A DNA stretch of 64,000 bases, taken from NCBI GenBank assembly GCA_963277665.1, contig OY728165.1, forward strand, positions 1,155,586,050 to 1,155,650,049, in the 5' to 3' direction. The position numbers and the translations under genes were made by a program. Numbering within the stretch: the first letter of the stretch is position 1; the number at the start of each line of letters is the position of its first letter. This document shows positions 21,539 to 34,248 of the stretch, in pieces. This DNA comes from Viscum album. Lineage: Eukaryota; Streptophyta; Magnoliopsida; Santalales; Viscaceae. The notes under the pieces were generated by a model. It saw nothing but the letters and a program-made list of their open reading frames with translations. It was not told the origin of the DNA and ran no database searches.

Positions 21539-24130
21539 TATAAGAAAAGAGTGAGAAAATGAAACAATTTATTGAAAATATCAAAAATATGTAGAGGAGA
21601 ATTAAATTCATGAGTTTCTTAGGAGACTGATCATAATAATTTATCATTGAAAACATAATCATAGTCAATTCAATAAATACTGAGATCGTATCATAAAATA
21701 TATTTCACTTTGGTAACATTGAAATGTAATACCCATGCATGAATAAGATTAAATGAAACTTAAAATACCATATGGATAAATAACATAATTATATTACATG
21801 TCAAAATGGAATGTATATACCCCATGTTAAAAAACAATACAGATATAACATGACATATGTCACAAAGAAGGAAAAATGAGACAGGAATCCATTACCGCTT
21901 TAGTAATATTTTGAATCGTAATCCCAAATGACTATTAATGTAAAATAAAACCTTAAATATAATTAAAATATTCTGATTCATGATTTATCTTGTCCACAAG
22001 GTAGTATATACACCACACTAATGAAACTAGAGGTGAATTATTATATTTCTCCCTTATGTAATAGAGAGACTAGAAATACTTTGCTGAAAGTCTTGACATC
22101 ATTCAATATCACCTGAACCACTTGTATAACAAATATATTTTTATTATACATATATTATAGAATCAAAATTAATTATATCTATAAATATATTTTTTACTTA
22201 TTCATTCTTATTACTTTCTTGCTATAGATTCCATGTTAAAGACATGTTTTAATAAATAAGCACTTTGTTTTTCGGATATGTTTTCATTTATTATCATTTG
22301 GACATCGTAATTTTATAATAATTCAACTATATATGGAATATTAATGATGATATTAATTATTAAATATTTATTATATATTTATGTATAATAATACTTGAAA
22401 TTTAATGATGGAAAATGAAATACGTAGTTCCCGGAGACGATGGGTGGTACGTAGACATTAATATTGTCTCTATTTTCTTATTAAATTGATAGAAAAAATG
22501 AAATGATATATTAAAATTATAAAATAAATTTTTTTCATAAGTGTCATGTATTTTTATTATACTCATCCATATTTTCTTCTATTTAGATCATGAATAAATC
22601 ACATCACTTAACAAGGCGGTAGTCCCCTATAATCAAGGGAACATTATTTTAATTCCAAAAAATGGAAGGAATGAATTTAAGAGTTATATAAGAATTTAAA
22701 AATAATAATAATACCATTAATATCATATGAATACAATAAATTAATTAATATGTCCATCTTTTATAGGTGGTAATGAAAAAAAATTTAGCGTTAGTGTGTG
22801 AGGCGATAATCCGCTAATCCCAAGAATATAGATTTTTCAACCCATTTGATTAAAGTTGATACGGTTGTATGCCATTAACATAACATAAAAACTTATCGGT
22901 ATATTGAAGATACATATTTTTTATATGATCTTGTTATAAATAAAATTTAATGGATGGATGAATAAATAAAACTAAAATTATTATTGATGAATGTTGCCTC
23001 TTCTTCAGGTATCCTTCATAGGATTGCACCAATATCCATCATATGATGAATATCTATAAAATATAATAATTATAGGAAGATTTTTTAGAATCCAATAATT
23101 TTTTCTAGGTATTGTATGAACCAATTATTTTTATGGTGGAAGGAAGGGAGGATACGTGGTGGCCTTTTAAATGTGAGGTGAGTGGCACACCTTTTATTTT
23201 TTGATAAGATTCAATCAAATCCACTTTTTTATGAGGCCAAATAACCCAAAATTTATTCATTAATAAACATGGAATAGATCAGGGGTAAATATAGAATATA
23301 TAATGATTTGTACTTTATTTGAGGTTATTTTCACACTTATCTTCTTAGTTTAGACACATTGTAAATTCATTTTTACCTTAACCAAATTAATTAATTTTTA
23401 TGTTTTTCACTATTCAAGTTGGTTAAAAATTAACTTGATCATATGAAACATTATAAATTATTCCTATTCCAAAAACTAAATCCATTTTTCAAATGTAAAT
23501 ACCCAAAAAATGTTAAAATTTAATATAAAATAAAACATGTAGATGAGACAGTGATGTTGTTTTTTAAAGATAATATATTCAAGAGTTAAAAATATTATTA
23601 CATTCAAATTCAATATGAAAATGATTATAACGACATAATTGAATAAATGGATATAAAATATTACTAATTTTACTTAAAAACCAATTAAAAATATAATTTA
23701 ATGTTATAAATTATTTAATAAAAAATTCTAGTTTTCAATTAAAACTCATTATTTTTCAGTATTCCTCAAAAAATGAGACTCAACAAAAAATTACCTAAAA
23801 TTTTCCAAATTTTAAGATTAAGATAATTTTTTACAAAATTATGTTTATTTTATATTTTTTTTTATTTTTTTTAAATTAATTTTATTAATTTTAAGAAAAT
23901 TAAATAAAAAAAATGTTTTTGAGGAAAAATATTTTCAAAATATTTAAGTACGTTACTGAAAATTATTTAATTTTTTCATTATCTTTTAATTATTTTAAAC
24001 CATTTAACTTAATATTTTAAATTTTTATTACAATTTATATCTCTATGATTAATGACTAGGTTATAATAGTGATTTTTAAATAACTATATTGATAATATAT
24101 CATGGTTTGGTTAAAACTCGGGGTTTTGTG
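21539..24130 (-). repeat. Minus-strand LTR relic (E), same family
   Basis: Collinear with 4034-7599: 'GGAATCCATTACC' near 21885 (like the GGGAGTAACC block), the hairpin module relic GAGACGATGGGTGGTACGTAGAC at 22435-22457, 'GGCGGTAGTCC' near 22614, the CCACCT/GGTGG block near 22750, a decayed TATA region 'GGCCTTTTAAATG' near 23162, and the U3 'TATTCCTCAAAAAATGA' block near 23760. About 2.6 kb, shortened by deletions. Borders are estimated from offsets. A chromodomain remnant just beyond its right end marks it as a 3' LTR. Confidence 0.55.
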
Positions 24131-24334
24131 TAATGCATGGTAAGCCATTATTGCATGTAGAGAAAGAATAACTTAGTATTTCATGTAATAAAATAATGAC
24201 TCAATGATAATAGTAACAAATAAAATCTAAAATATTAAATTCATTTGAAAAAAATATAAAAAAAATCATATTATTAAATTAGTATTCTCCCAAGTTCTAT
24301 TCAACTTTATAGAATTCATTTCATCTCTCATGGA

Positions 24335-24430
24335 TGACTCTCACAACTTTGAGTAAGTTAGCGTGGATGCCTCTTCATGGAATTTGTTTCCCCGTAATAT
24401 TTTATAACTAGGAATTACATTTTTTCACAT
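24335..24430 (-). pseudogene. Chromodomain remnant next to LTR E
   Basis: In one minus-strand frame the codons read like the chromodomain of the full-length element: ILRGNKFHEEAST against VLWKNHMIEEATW, then a stop and SSMRDEM against ENAMRDKY. It lies about 200 bp from the end of LTR E, the position expected of the end of pol. Short and diverged, so moderate confidence. I could not follow integrase or RT further right with certainty. Confidence 0.4.
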
Positions 24431-27400
24431 ACCCCAAGACAAGTATTCTAACTCTATAAGATATTCTCACTGCCATTTTTTCTCTTTCTGAACCTTTAAT
24501 TTCTAGTGCTTGAAAGGTCAGTGTTATATATATAGATTTATCTACTACAAGTTATTTCACTCATAATTCTACAGTTTAAAAAAGTCCATTTTTATAATTT
24601 TAAATTATTATACGTTCATGTAGATATTGTTCATCTTTGATATTTTTTCATTTTTTCACCTCGACCATATTATATGTTATAAGTTAACCTATTTCCTCAA
24701 CTTTGGATTCAGCCAAGTGCATGACTTTCTAAATTATCTTGTCACAAATTATTAAATATCCACATCTTATAATGTTATATTGATCATCAATCCCTGGATA
24801 TTATCTATATAAATTCATTTATATAACCTATGTAAGAATAGGCTTTTTATTTCTCCTCTATATGATATCATTCCCCCATATTAATAAGAGAATATGAAAT
24901 GCAACAGAATATTTCGAGTTGTAAAAATTCTATCATTTTACCAGTCCATATCTATTATTATATAATCTATTCCACAAAATATTATACACTTATGCTCACC
25001 ACAAATGAAATATTGTTAATTTGTTCCTCGTATATGTCCTTGCAAATACTGTAATTCAAATGCATGAATCATTTTTTATGACTAGTTCATTCTCACTAGA
25101 ACATCATTATATTATGCAATTCGGGAACTATTATCTCATGTATGATCCTATTATTCCAATAAATGTTTTTTAATTATTACCATTATATCCCCTTATATTA
25201 TCAAAAATGAGTCAATTCAATTTATAACCACCTTCCAACTCCACATTAGCCTTCCCACAAACACATGTATAAAACACCACTGATTAATTTTTAAGAAAAC
25301 AAACACATAAATTTATTTTTGTGTCATCAGTGATTATAGAGAGGTATCGTTATCCTAAATGTGATTAATATAAATTATTTCACTGGAAATATAAGAGAAT
25401 AAAATAAAACATCTATACTATGAGATTCCATCCATTTTAATGGAATGAAAACCACTTTTTCTCCAAGAACACGGCTCTTACAACATGAAATAGTTGTATT
25501 ATCATTCTTCAAAATACTATTCCATGTAATAACCATTGAGTTCTTCTCAATAATTTGACTAATTCTATTGTTACAAAACATCATGTTTTTAATGTATGAT
25601 ATTTTATCCATTTCACTCCCATAACAATGTTCAGTCAGATAAGGGTCCAGATCCATTACTCCTCATGCCATAACCATTGATCCCCAAGTCATATTCCATA
25701 CCACATTATTGATATTGATACTAATTCATTCATCACATAATTTATCTTCTTAAATAACATTTTTATAGAAAAATATTATGTTTCTCAATACCATTAGCTA
25801 AATAATAACCACATTTGATATCCAGATATTTAGATATCCCTTTATGTTCACATTGAATGCTCCACCATCATTCAGATAAACTCCCCCAAACCTTCTATGT
25901 ACATAGTTTATCATAAATTTGTGGTGAACTATTGTGTGTACGGAATGTGCCAAGTTAACCAATGATTAATACACTTTATTTTTAATATTAAATATTATAT
26001 CACTTCCAACACACATTTAATTGATTTATTTAATAAAATTAACTACTATTCTTCATGTTTCGTGCTTCCAACATATGGAATTCATCTGGAGATATCCTCA
26101 CTTACAACAATTGGAATAGATAAGGAGTGATCCATTCGACATTCCATGAAACTTTTATCCGGAAATTTTTTATGTTTTTTTATGATTATTTTGATGAGGT
26201 GAAAACCTCATACAATTAGTATTCAATGCACTACCATAGAGTACATGAATCACTTTTCCCCTAAGGTCCACATTTGTTGTTAAATTTATAATGTGAATAA
26301 ATACTATATTAGTCATTCCACATGAATTAAAAACCATTATTTTAATTTTATCCCATGATTTTTGTGTTGTTAAAAGAAGTAGAATATCCCTTATATAATC
26401 CCCAAAATTTACTTTCACAATCCTGATTTTTATTCGCATTATGTTGAATCTCTATACATGATCTGTCATGGATCTTCCTTTTTATGTCCTCAATGTAAAA
26501 ATGTGAGTTACAATGATCTATTTATTTATGAATTTCAATTTTTTCGAACATATCATTCAGGTCCTCAATTAGTGTATTTGTGGTCTTCTTATCTAATATG
26601 TTGAAGGCCACATTTTATTCCAACATCATCCTCACCAAGCCTCTCACTTTTTTTAACTTTTATCATTTTCCATTATCTATATTTTTTGATATATCTACCA
26701 AAATATTTATCAGGACCTTCTTGGTGATATATTCAAATATCTATATCTTCTAAAAACTAAATAAGGTTCCATTAAACTATTACATTTTAACCATTCCTTA
26801 TTCCATTTTCATATATCATAATGACAATTTGACCAATTGAATTAATTATATATTTAAAAAAAGTGAGAAATTTACCATAGTTTCAGAGTGTTTCAAGCCA
26901 ATTAAACTTTTCTATAAATTTTTTTAAGATAAAACAATTCAAAAAACTATATAAAAACAATATATTTTAACTTGGAGTTCATCAAAAATTAATATCCTTT
27001 AATTGTTCAATATAATATAAAAAACTATTCATTCTTATTATCTTGAATTGTAGGTATTATGATTTCTTTTGAGACCTCATCATTACATTACAGATGAACC
27101 ATCTAGGGTTTCTAACTTTTGTAATATATATATATATATATATCAAAAAATGTAAAATCGATATTCCAGATGTTATATAGTTCATACAATCATATAACAT
27201 ACACTATTGAAAATTGTGAACACATTGTATTCATAGAATTAAAATAATTATAAAAAATATACAAAATGTGATGGTGGTATGATTTTTATAGTTCAGTGTA
27301 GTATTGTATAGAACATTAGAGTTATATAAGATCTAAAGTTGTTGCTGAATTTTTAATGAGTATTATTTTTAGTCAAACATGTTTCACTGCCATCTGAAAT

Positions 27401-30400
27401 TTTTGATAAGACATACATTGGAAATATAGATTAACTATACCATATCCCAACTAAAACTATCTTAGTCAATACAATATTACCAACCTTATTCAGTAAACAT
27501 AGACTACTCTGTACAGCCAATGGAGTTATGTGAACTTCTGGTAAGCCTACCCATACAATTGAAGGTTCCTGATGCCATTTCTATGATATGGATGAGATAT
27601 GTAACTAATGAACGTATGGAAAGTACAATATTGGGGACTTGATAAAATATTCATAATACCAAGAGGCCACTGATTAGGCTAGGAAACTAGACCATAGATG
27701 TCAGATCATCCCATACTCTACTAAATGAACTTAGTGGGATATTAAGGTGAACATCAAAAAGGAGAGGTAATTACGGATCTCTGGTGTCTTTTGATAATAA
27801 TGGAATTCACATGCTAGTCATGTGATAAAATATGATAATATATATTTAGATATTTAATTCTATGATAAGTGGTATCCTATCAAATGTTTCACCATATTTT
27901 CATAGATCATCATTTTATAGAATTGAATGCCCTTCCCCACACACATATGTATATGAGTAGGGAACCAATTTTACTAGTCCATCTCGAAAGAGGTCTAAAT
28001 TTTTATGAATGTGTGTTATCATGTCTTCAATTCCATTGAATCTATAAATTATGAAATGACATAGGGATCTCAAGGTGGTGAACCCAAAGTGCTTCCAGTA
28101 GGAAATTCATTCCTTAGTGAATAATTTATTATGCAATAAAATTTTATGGTATGTGGATAATGCATTCCAAAGTTGTTGATAAGGCTCAACTAATAATAGT
28201 AAAACATGTTCTCAAATCCAAATAATGGTAGATAAAATACAAGATATTACGGAGTGTATTCCATTCAAATTGGGGAGATCTAAATATTTATGATGGGGGG
28301 AATCTTAGATGCGGCCAAGATATATTAGTAATTCTTACCAATCAAGACACATGAACTCACCAAAACACATCAAATATAAATGATGAAGAAATGAATAATT
28401 AGTTATTATTTTTATAAATTGTGGTTACCTTTTCAGTTTATCATTCTTTAATTTATGTATATATATACAAAATATAGAATTTGGATCCCATGTTGAATAG
28501 TCAAATAATGTTATGGAATAATGATGGAAACCAAATTGAAAAATAATGGGGCATCTGGAACATTCAAACACAATATATGAAATAATGAATGAAAAGAGAA
28601 ACAATATTTATGAACTATAATTATTCAATATTATCACCCCTGGGTTATATTGTATTCACTATATCTCAATAACACCAATATTTTATTACATTTATTAGAA
28701 CATATTATGCCCAAATGGATTCATGTGAATGACTGTGAGGTATGTCTTAATATGAGTATGCACAAGGATGATCTTTCATCCATAAATGCACACCGGGAAT
28801 AAATGGAATATGGTGTTGATTCTCTTGATCCAATCCATGAATATAGGGTTCATTATTTAGGTAATGGTGGACATTTTATACACCTTGACAACTAGTTCAC
28901 AAATTAATTAGATTAGAAATTCTCCAAACTATTGAGCCATCCAGATACCCTATAATGTCATTGATAATGCAGAAATAAAATCCTCTTCACATGATGAAAA
29001 TGACATAACATTTTTCTTATGGGATTTTTCAATGATAGGGTTGTTTTCAAGGAATAAGAAGACCCAAATGGTGATCTTATGATCATAAAAATCACCGAAG
29101 ATGACACTATCACAAAATCCCTACTTCATTGACCATTTATCTACCTTCATTCTATTGTGTACATCGTAGTTTCAAGTCCCAATGATATACTGCAATAGGT
29201 TCTTGATTGCAGCCATGCTATCATCGTGTGGTTTCTCCATGAAGGAGATTACAAAGCCCCATGTTTAGCCCAAGTGTTTTCATGGTAATAGAGGATAAGG
29301 GTGATTATTTTGTACTAAGTTTCGTTTACCCGTAGGTAGTTTCTTTCCTTTATTACATTAAAATGGGAATCCATAAACACTAGACGTGAGATTAATGCCC
29401 CCTTAATATATTCTATAGTAAATGAGAAATTTGTAAGGATGAAAAAGGGAGATGTTACATGGACCTTAAATCAAGTCAAAACCAATGTAAAATGTGGGAA
29501 ATCATAGGTCTCTTATTCAGAATATCTTATTTATATCTACCATGAATGGGATGATTTAATTGAAATTGATGCGAGTGATGACCAATTCAACCACATAAAC
29601 CATGATGATTAGAATAGACACAAGATTTCAAAGAGTGTAGATAGTGTTATTAGATCCAGACATGTGAAATTCTTTCATTAAAATGCAATTTTAAATTTAT
29701 AATTACATTCTCTAGTTCCATGTAATTGTTTATTGTGTGAATTTCATATTCATCATAGTTTGTGCTAGTGATTTTCTATGGAAAATATCGATGTATGATC
29801 AACATATACCTCCTATTAGACTTCACAATTGAGGAATGATAATTTGAAATCATTATGATATACCTCACCCTCTTCTTGGGCCACTACCCTGACATTGATC
29901 CCCATTAATTCCATGTATAACATATTGTAAATGACCTCGTTTAAGTCAATTCCCCACCACTAGATTAAACCCATTACGATGAGACACACCTTTTTCCCCC
30001 ATGTAATGACCATCATTCTTCATCTTTATAGTCCACCTAATCATTATTAGATGATTTTCAATGGCGGGGGATGATGATCCCCCACATTTCATTGTCCTAA
30101 ATTAATTTCATCTTGTCAAGCTTCTCCAAATGAAAGCATCACATCTTTTGTTCTTTACTAAATTTGGTTGGTTTTTCAACAATAGTGAAATGTAGCCAAA
30201 AACGTTTAAACTGATAATGTGAAAAAATAAGGTGGTTCTAGTCTGATGATATGAAACCATAATGGGGTTTCTTTGTGATTAATGGAATGTGATTCTTCTA
30301 ATTTAAATGATATTGATGTGAACTCTAATATAGTTTATTATGGTGGATCCACCACATTCATATATGGTGTTTCAGAGTCTATATTCCATGTGTTAGTGGG

Positions 30401-31879
30401 TCTTAATGATGATCCTATACCTCTAGTAATGTTTTCATCCTCCACAATCAATGGTATATATACCATATGTACTCATTGTTGAATAGTTCCTCACTCTCCA
30501 ACATTGATTATTTTTTCGAGCAGTCCATTCCAACTAAATTGTATCATCAAATATAATAGTAACCATTAGATGAAGGATATTTTAGGTGGGGTAAAACACG
30601 TGGTATGACATCGACTCTTACTCAGAACTGATGAATATCATTGGTGTACATTTTTCATCTTTATTGTTTAGTTTATTGTACACATTATTGACATGAATAA
30701 TCAAACCAAATGTGTGAAAAAAATGAACCTTCAACCAATTTCTCTATCGTACCTCATATATTTTCATCCCACTAAAGATTTATGTTTATGATTAGTTCGG
30801 TTGGAAAATGGTGGGAGAGATAGACACACCTAAAAACATCCATGGAGGCACTTTCCTTTAGAAATATCTTAGACAAAGTTACTTATGTTTGGTTGTCATG
30901 TTCAATAACCCCATACCACTATAGTTAATTGAAATATATGAGCTACCATTATATATCCCTCTTGGTGGAGTAGTCATTAAGTTCCAACAAGATGATCATA
31001 TATCCATAATCAATGTAATGTACAATAATCATTTACCCTGTCTCCATCATCATCATGGCTAGGAGTAACATGATCACCACTAGATCTTGGTTCATTTTCA
31101 TAAATAGTCTAATCCACATGTAGATTATTATTTCATCCTTGGTAAGTATAGAGTATTTGTTCCTTCTCATCCTCATTATTATGATCATCGCACAGATCTC
31201 ATTGTGGACAATATCAAATTTGTGCTTCATGAAATGGTTCACACGGTTGAAAAAAGACACTCTTCATTTATTACCAGTGAGGTAGTTGTTTCATAACTGA
31301 TCCTCCTAACCAGGTGATAGCTATCCCCCCATGATTTCATCACATCATGTAGATAAAGGATGGGAAATGTATAGTTAAATTTAGATGTTTTAATGTCTTT
31401 TTCCAGTACCCTGACTCCTATAAGACCATTTTTGACAACCATATCATCTTTGAAATGTTGTGTTTGAGGTTTTAAAGACAACTAGTGGGGTTATTAACCA
31501 TGTACATCAGATTCCATTGGTGTTCATGAATCCTTAGTATATTTTAATTGATTATTACTATGAAACAATTCTCATCAAGACTGTAGATGTTGATAATGTT
31601 ATTAGTGGTCCTCACAATGAATTACTTCCTCATTTGGAAAGGGTTACACTGTTTTTATATGAAAATGGGAACATCCTTCACCCCATTATGTTGACAACTG
31701 ATAGATCACCAATCCTAATGATCTCATAGATCCTTGATCAATATCGAAGAATACATCATCGTAATTAGTCAAATAGTTTTTGGAATCAATGTCGAGGTAC
31801 CATAGGCTTCCATCATATACATCCTCTTGATGTATACGTGAGAAGGTATTTTACATGACCACCAAGAGGGGTTTACATC
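24431..31879. other. Old AT-rich DNA without assignable genes
   Basis: No reading frame over 100 codons; the longest (25375-25656 minus, 93 codons; 26170-26439 minus, 89; 31239-31481 minus, 80) show no domain I recognise. A (TA)n tract lies at 27125-27143. Around 27500-27760 the + strand has fragments faintly like the DUF4283 region of LINEs, too weak to claim. Probably relics of the minus-strand element belonging to LTR E plus other insertions. Confidence 0.5.
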
Positions 31880-32329
31880 ATGGTGTTGAACATTTGGGAG
31901 CATAGGATTTTATTTGTGTGTAATAATGCACAGTGGTGCATGCTATTACCAAAAATATTGTGGGCTATTCTACATCACCCTATTTTAGATGGCCCTTCTC
32001 CAATTTCATCTTTCAATATTGATATTTTAGATAATAACCCATTTTTTCATTGTTTTGGTGTTTTCCATTCAATAAATAAAGGCTACCACCATATTCTAAT
32101 TCAACCCTTATATTTGTTTATCACCACTCCGAGGCATTCATCACAATGGTTAGTGACAATAGTTTTTAAACAAGGATTCATTGGAGGACCCCCCACAGAC
32201 ACTAGTAATATTAAATTCGTGTATCCAACAAATCTTCAAAAGATTGTGGTTTCCATCCAGCCCTGGTGGTGGAAACTAGCTCAAAATAGTCCTTGGATTC
32301 TACATGTCTTTCTATTACCCCCATTTTAG
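31880..32329 (+). pseudogene. 149-codon open frame, weak RT-like relic
   Basis: The longest uninterrupted frame in the AT-rich middle. I do not recognise it firmly. Residues about 64-110 resemble the RT core of Tat/Athila-type gypsy elements: SPISSFNIDILDNN against SPKDDFPLPHIDILVDN, then GYHHILIQP against GYNQIKMAP, then FITT and FKQGFIGGPPT against MPFGLKNAGATY. No YVDD box is seen downstream, and upstream the fit is poor. If right, it would belong to the lineage of the candidate LTR at 17.1-18.4 kb, which has the same orientation. It could equally be a chance open frame. Confidence 0.25.
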
Positions 32330-34248
32330 GGATAATCGGGTAGTTGAGTGGCAACTCAGTTCAAAGAGAATATTGGGAAAACCTATAGCATATGATTTAG
32401 AATTTCATCTCAATGTCCTTATATTTATTCTCAATGTTTTCATGTAGTATGAGCAAGCTAATTATCCTTCTGAACCACATCATGAATTCATCCACTGATT
32501 AGATTTTGAGGGATGAAATTAGTTCATACTCTTTGTATAGATTATGGTCATTGGACATTCACACTTTATCAATTCCTATAAGCCTATTCTTGAATGTATT
32601 TCATGATTCCTTAGTTTTTTATTTGATGATGAATTTGAAGATCATCTTAGGAAGGTAAGCGAATAGGATGGAATCTAACACAATTTTATCCCCCATGAGT
32701 TTTGTTCCACTAGTATCAATGATGTAGTAGTGACCACACACTAGGAGTATAACCATCATCATCATGGCCTAGTCACCATAGATCTTCTTCATTAATAAAT
32801 GATAAATCATCAATATCTGACCACCTATACAACCTAATGTCTTTCAAGAGGGTCCTCACTACTTTCAAAAATTGTTTTGGGATATATAGATGATATCTGG
32901 AAACATTGAAGTGTTATTGTATTAGAAACAAGGATTATGGACCAATCATGCCTTGTTTTTTTACCAAATATTAATAATTAACATCAGCCGACACACAAAA
33001 ACTCACATGAACACCTGAAACATGATGGATAGTGAAAGAAAATAAGAATCATTTTATGATATAAAAATGGGAATCATTTCTAGTGGTGTTTCAGTTATTT
33101 GTATATGAAAAAAATTAAATAGAAAATAAGGGATTTATAAGGATCATTCAAAACCTGTTGAGTAATAAAAGGTTCTATCCACATTATGGGATAATGGGGG
33201 CACATTGATTAGTCAAAATATGATCAGGTAATAATAATAAAATGATTTTTTTTTCAATTCACTGTAATTATTAAATAAGAGAATCGAGAGAGGGAGAAAC
33301 TCCATGAACAAATGAAATGAATAGGGGGGACTAGACAAAAGGGCCGTGGAAGGATCCAATAGGTAGTGATGGTAGTTGAGACATTGTTATAACTATGGGG
33401 ACTATATAATAATTAAAAATAATGTTACCAGGTTCATATTCAATATATAAATATATACATACAAAAAACTGTCTATTTACATACACATATTTATAAACAT
33501 ACATGTATTTATGTAAATGTATGTCTGTATATATATATTAATGAGTTTTTTTGTACTTTTTTCAATTAATATTTAAATTTTTATATTTTTATATGTTATT
33601 ATATATAATTTTTAATATTGATAATTAATTTATATTTTTTGTTTATACATGAACACTTGAGTGCATATATATAAATTAATATATATCTATAATTAATTTA
33701 TAATTATAATTATGTTTTTATAAAAAAATTATACTTATATTTATATTAACTATTATATTTATATTTAAATTTATATATTAATAGTTAATTTAAATACTTA
33801 TATATTTATATATATATTAGTATATATATCTCTATGTTTATAAATATATATTTAAAAATCATAATGAAATGATTCTGGAAATGACTATTTACAACACTTT
33901 TTAGAAATTGTGGGTAATTATATTTTTTTTGTAGTGACACAAAATATATCTTGCACTATAACATACATTCGTATAAATTCAAGATAATAATTCCTATCAC
34001 AAATTATCTCAAAAATATTAAAGAAATCGATGTGTAGGGACTCTGACATTCATTTCCTCTTGAGTCGTTAATGTTTTGGACGTAGATACACTGATAAAAA
34101 TACTCAATCTCCAACCATAATCTCCAACAGTTAACATAAATGGTCTACAAGAGACTTCTTTCAAGTATTAGCTATCATTTGTCTCTTATATAATACATGA
34201 AATTTTTCAATCACCATTTATTACAAACTAGATCACAATAAAACAAAT
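32330..34248. other. AT-rich interval with low-complexity tract
   Basis: No gene seen. About 33430-33880 is almost pure A/T with repeated TATATA, TACATA and TTATAT words. The last 300 bp before the tandem array are more ordinary sequence and presumably the pre-insertion flank. Confidence 0.5.

Noticed and set aside
27480..27800. Possible LINE DUF4283 region
   Set aside because: Some + strand words resemble the LP.LP and VxVKKEL-type blocks, but the frames change and no endonuclease or RT follows that I can recognise.
31033..31260. Minus-strand 75-codon frame with MRMRRNKYSI, like the IWxxRNxxxF block of LINE RNase H
   Set aside because: Single short match, Met/Ile-rich from AT-rich codons, and no flanking LINE domains in the same orientation.
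33430..33880. AT-rich tract as a replication origin or matrix attachment region
   Set aside because: Composition alone does not support a function; it looks like ordinary low-complexity decay.
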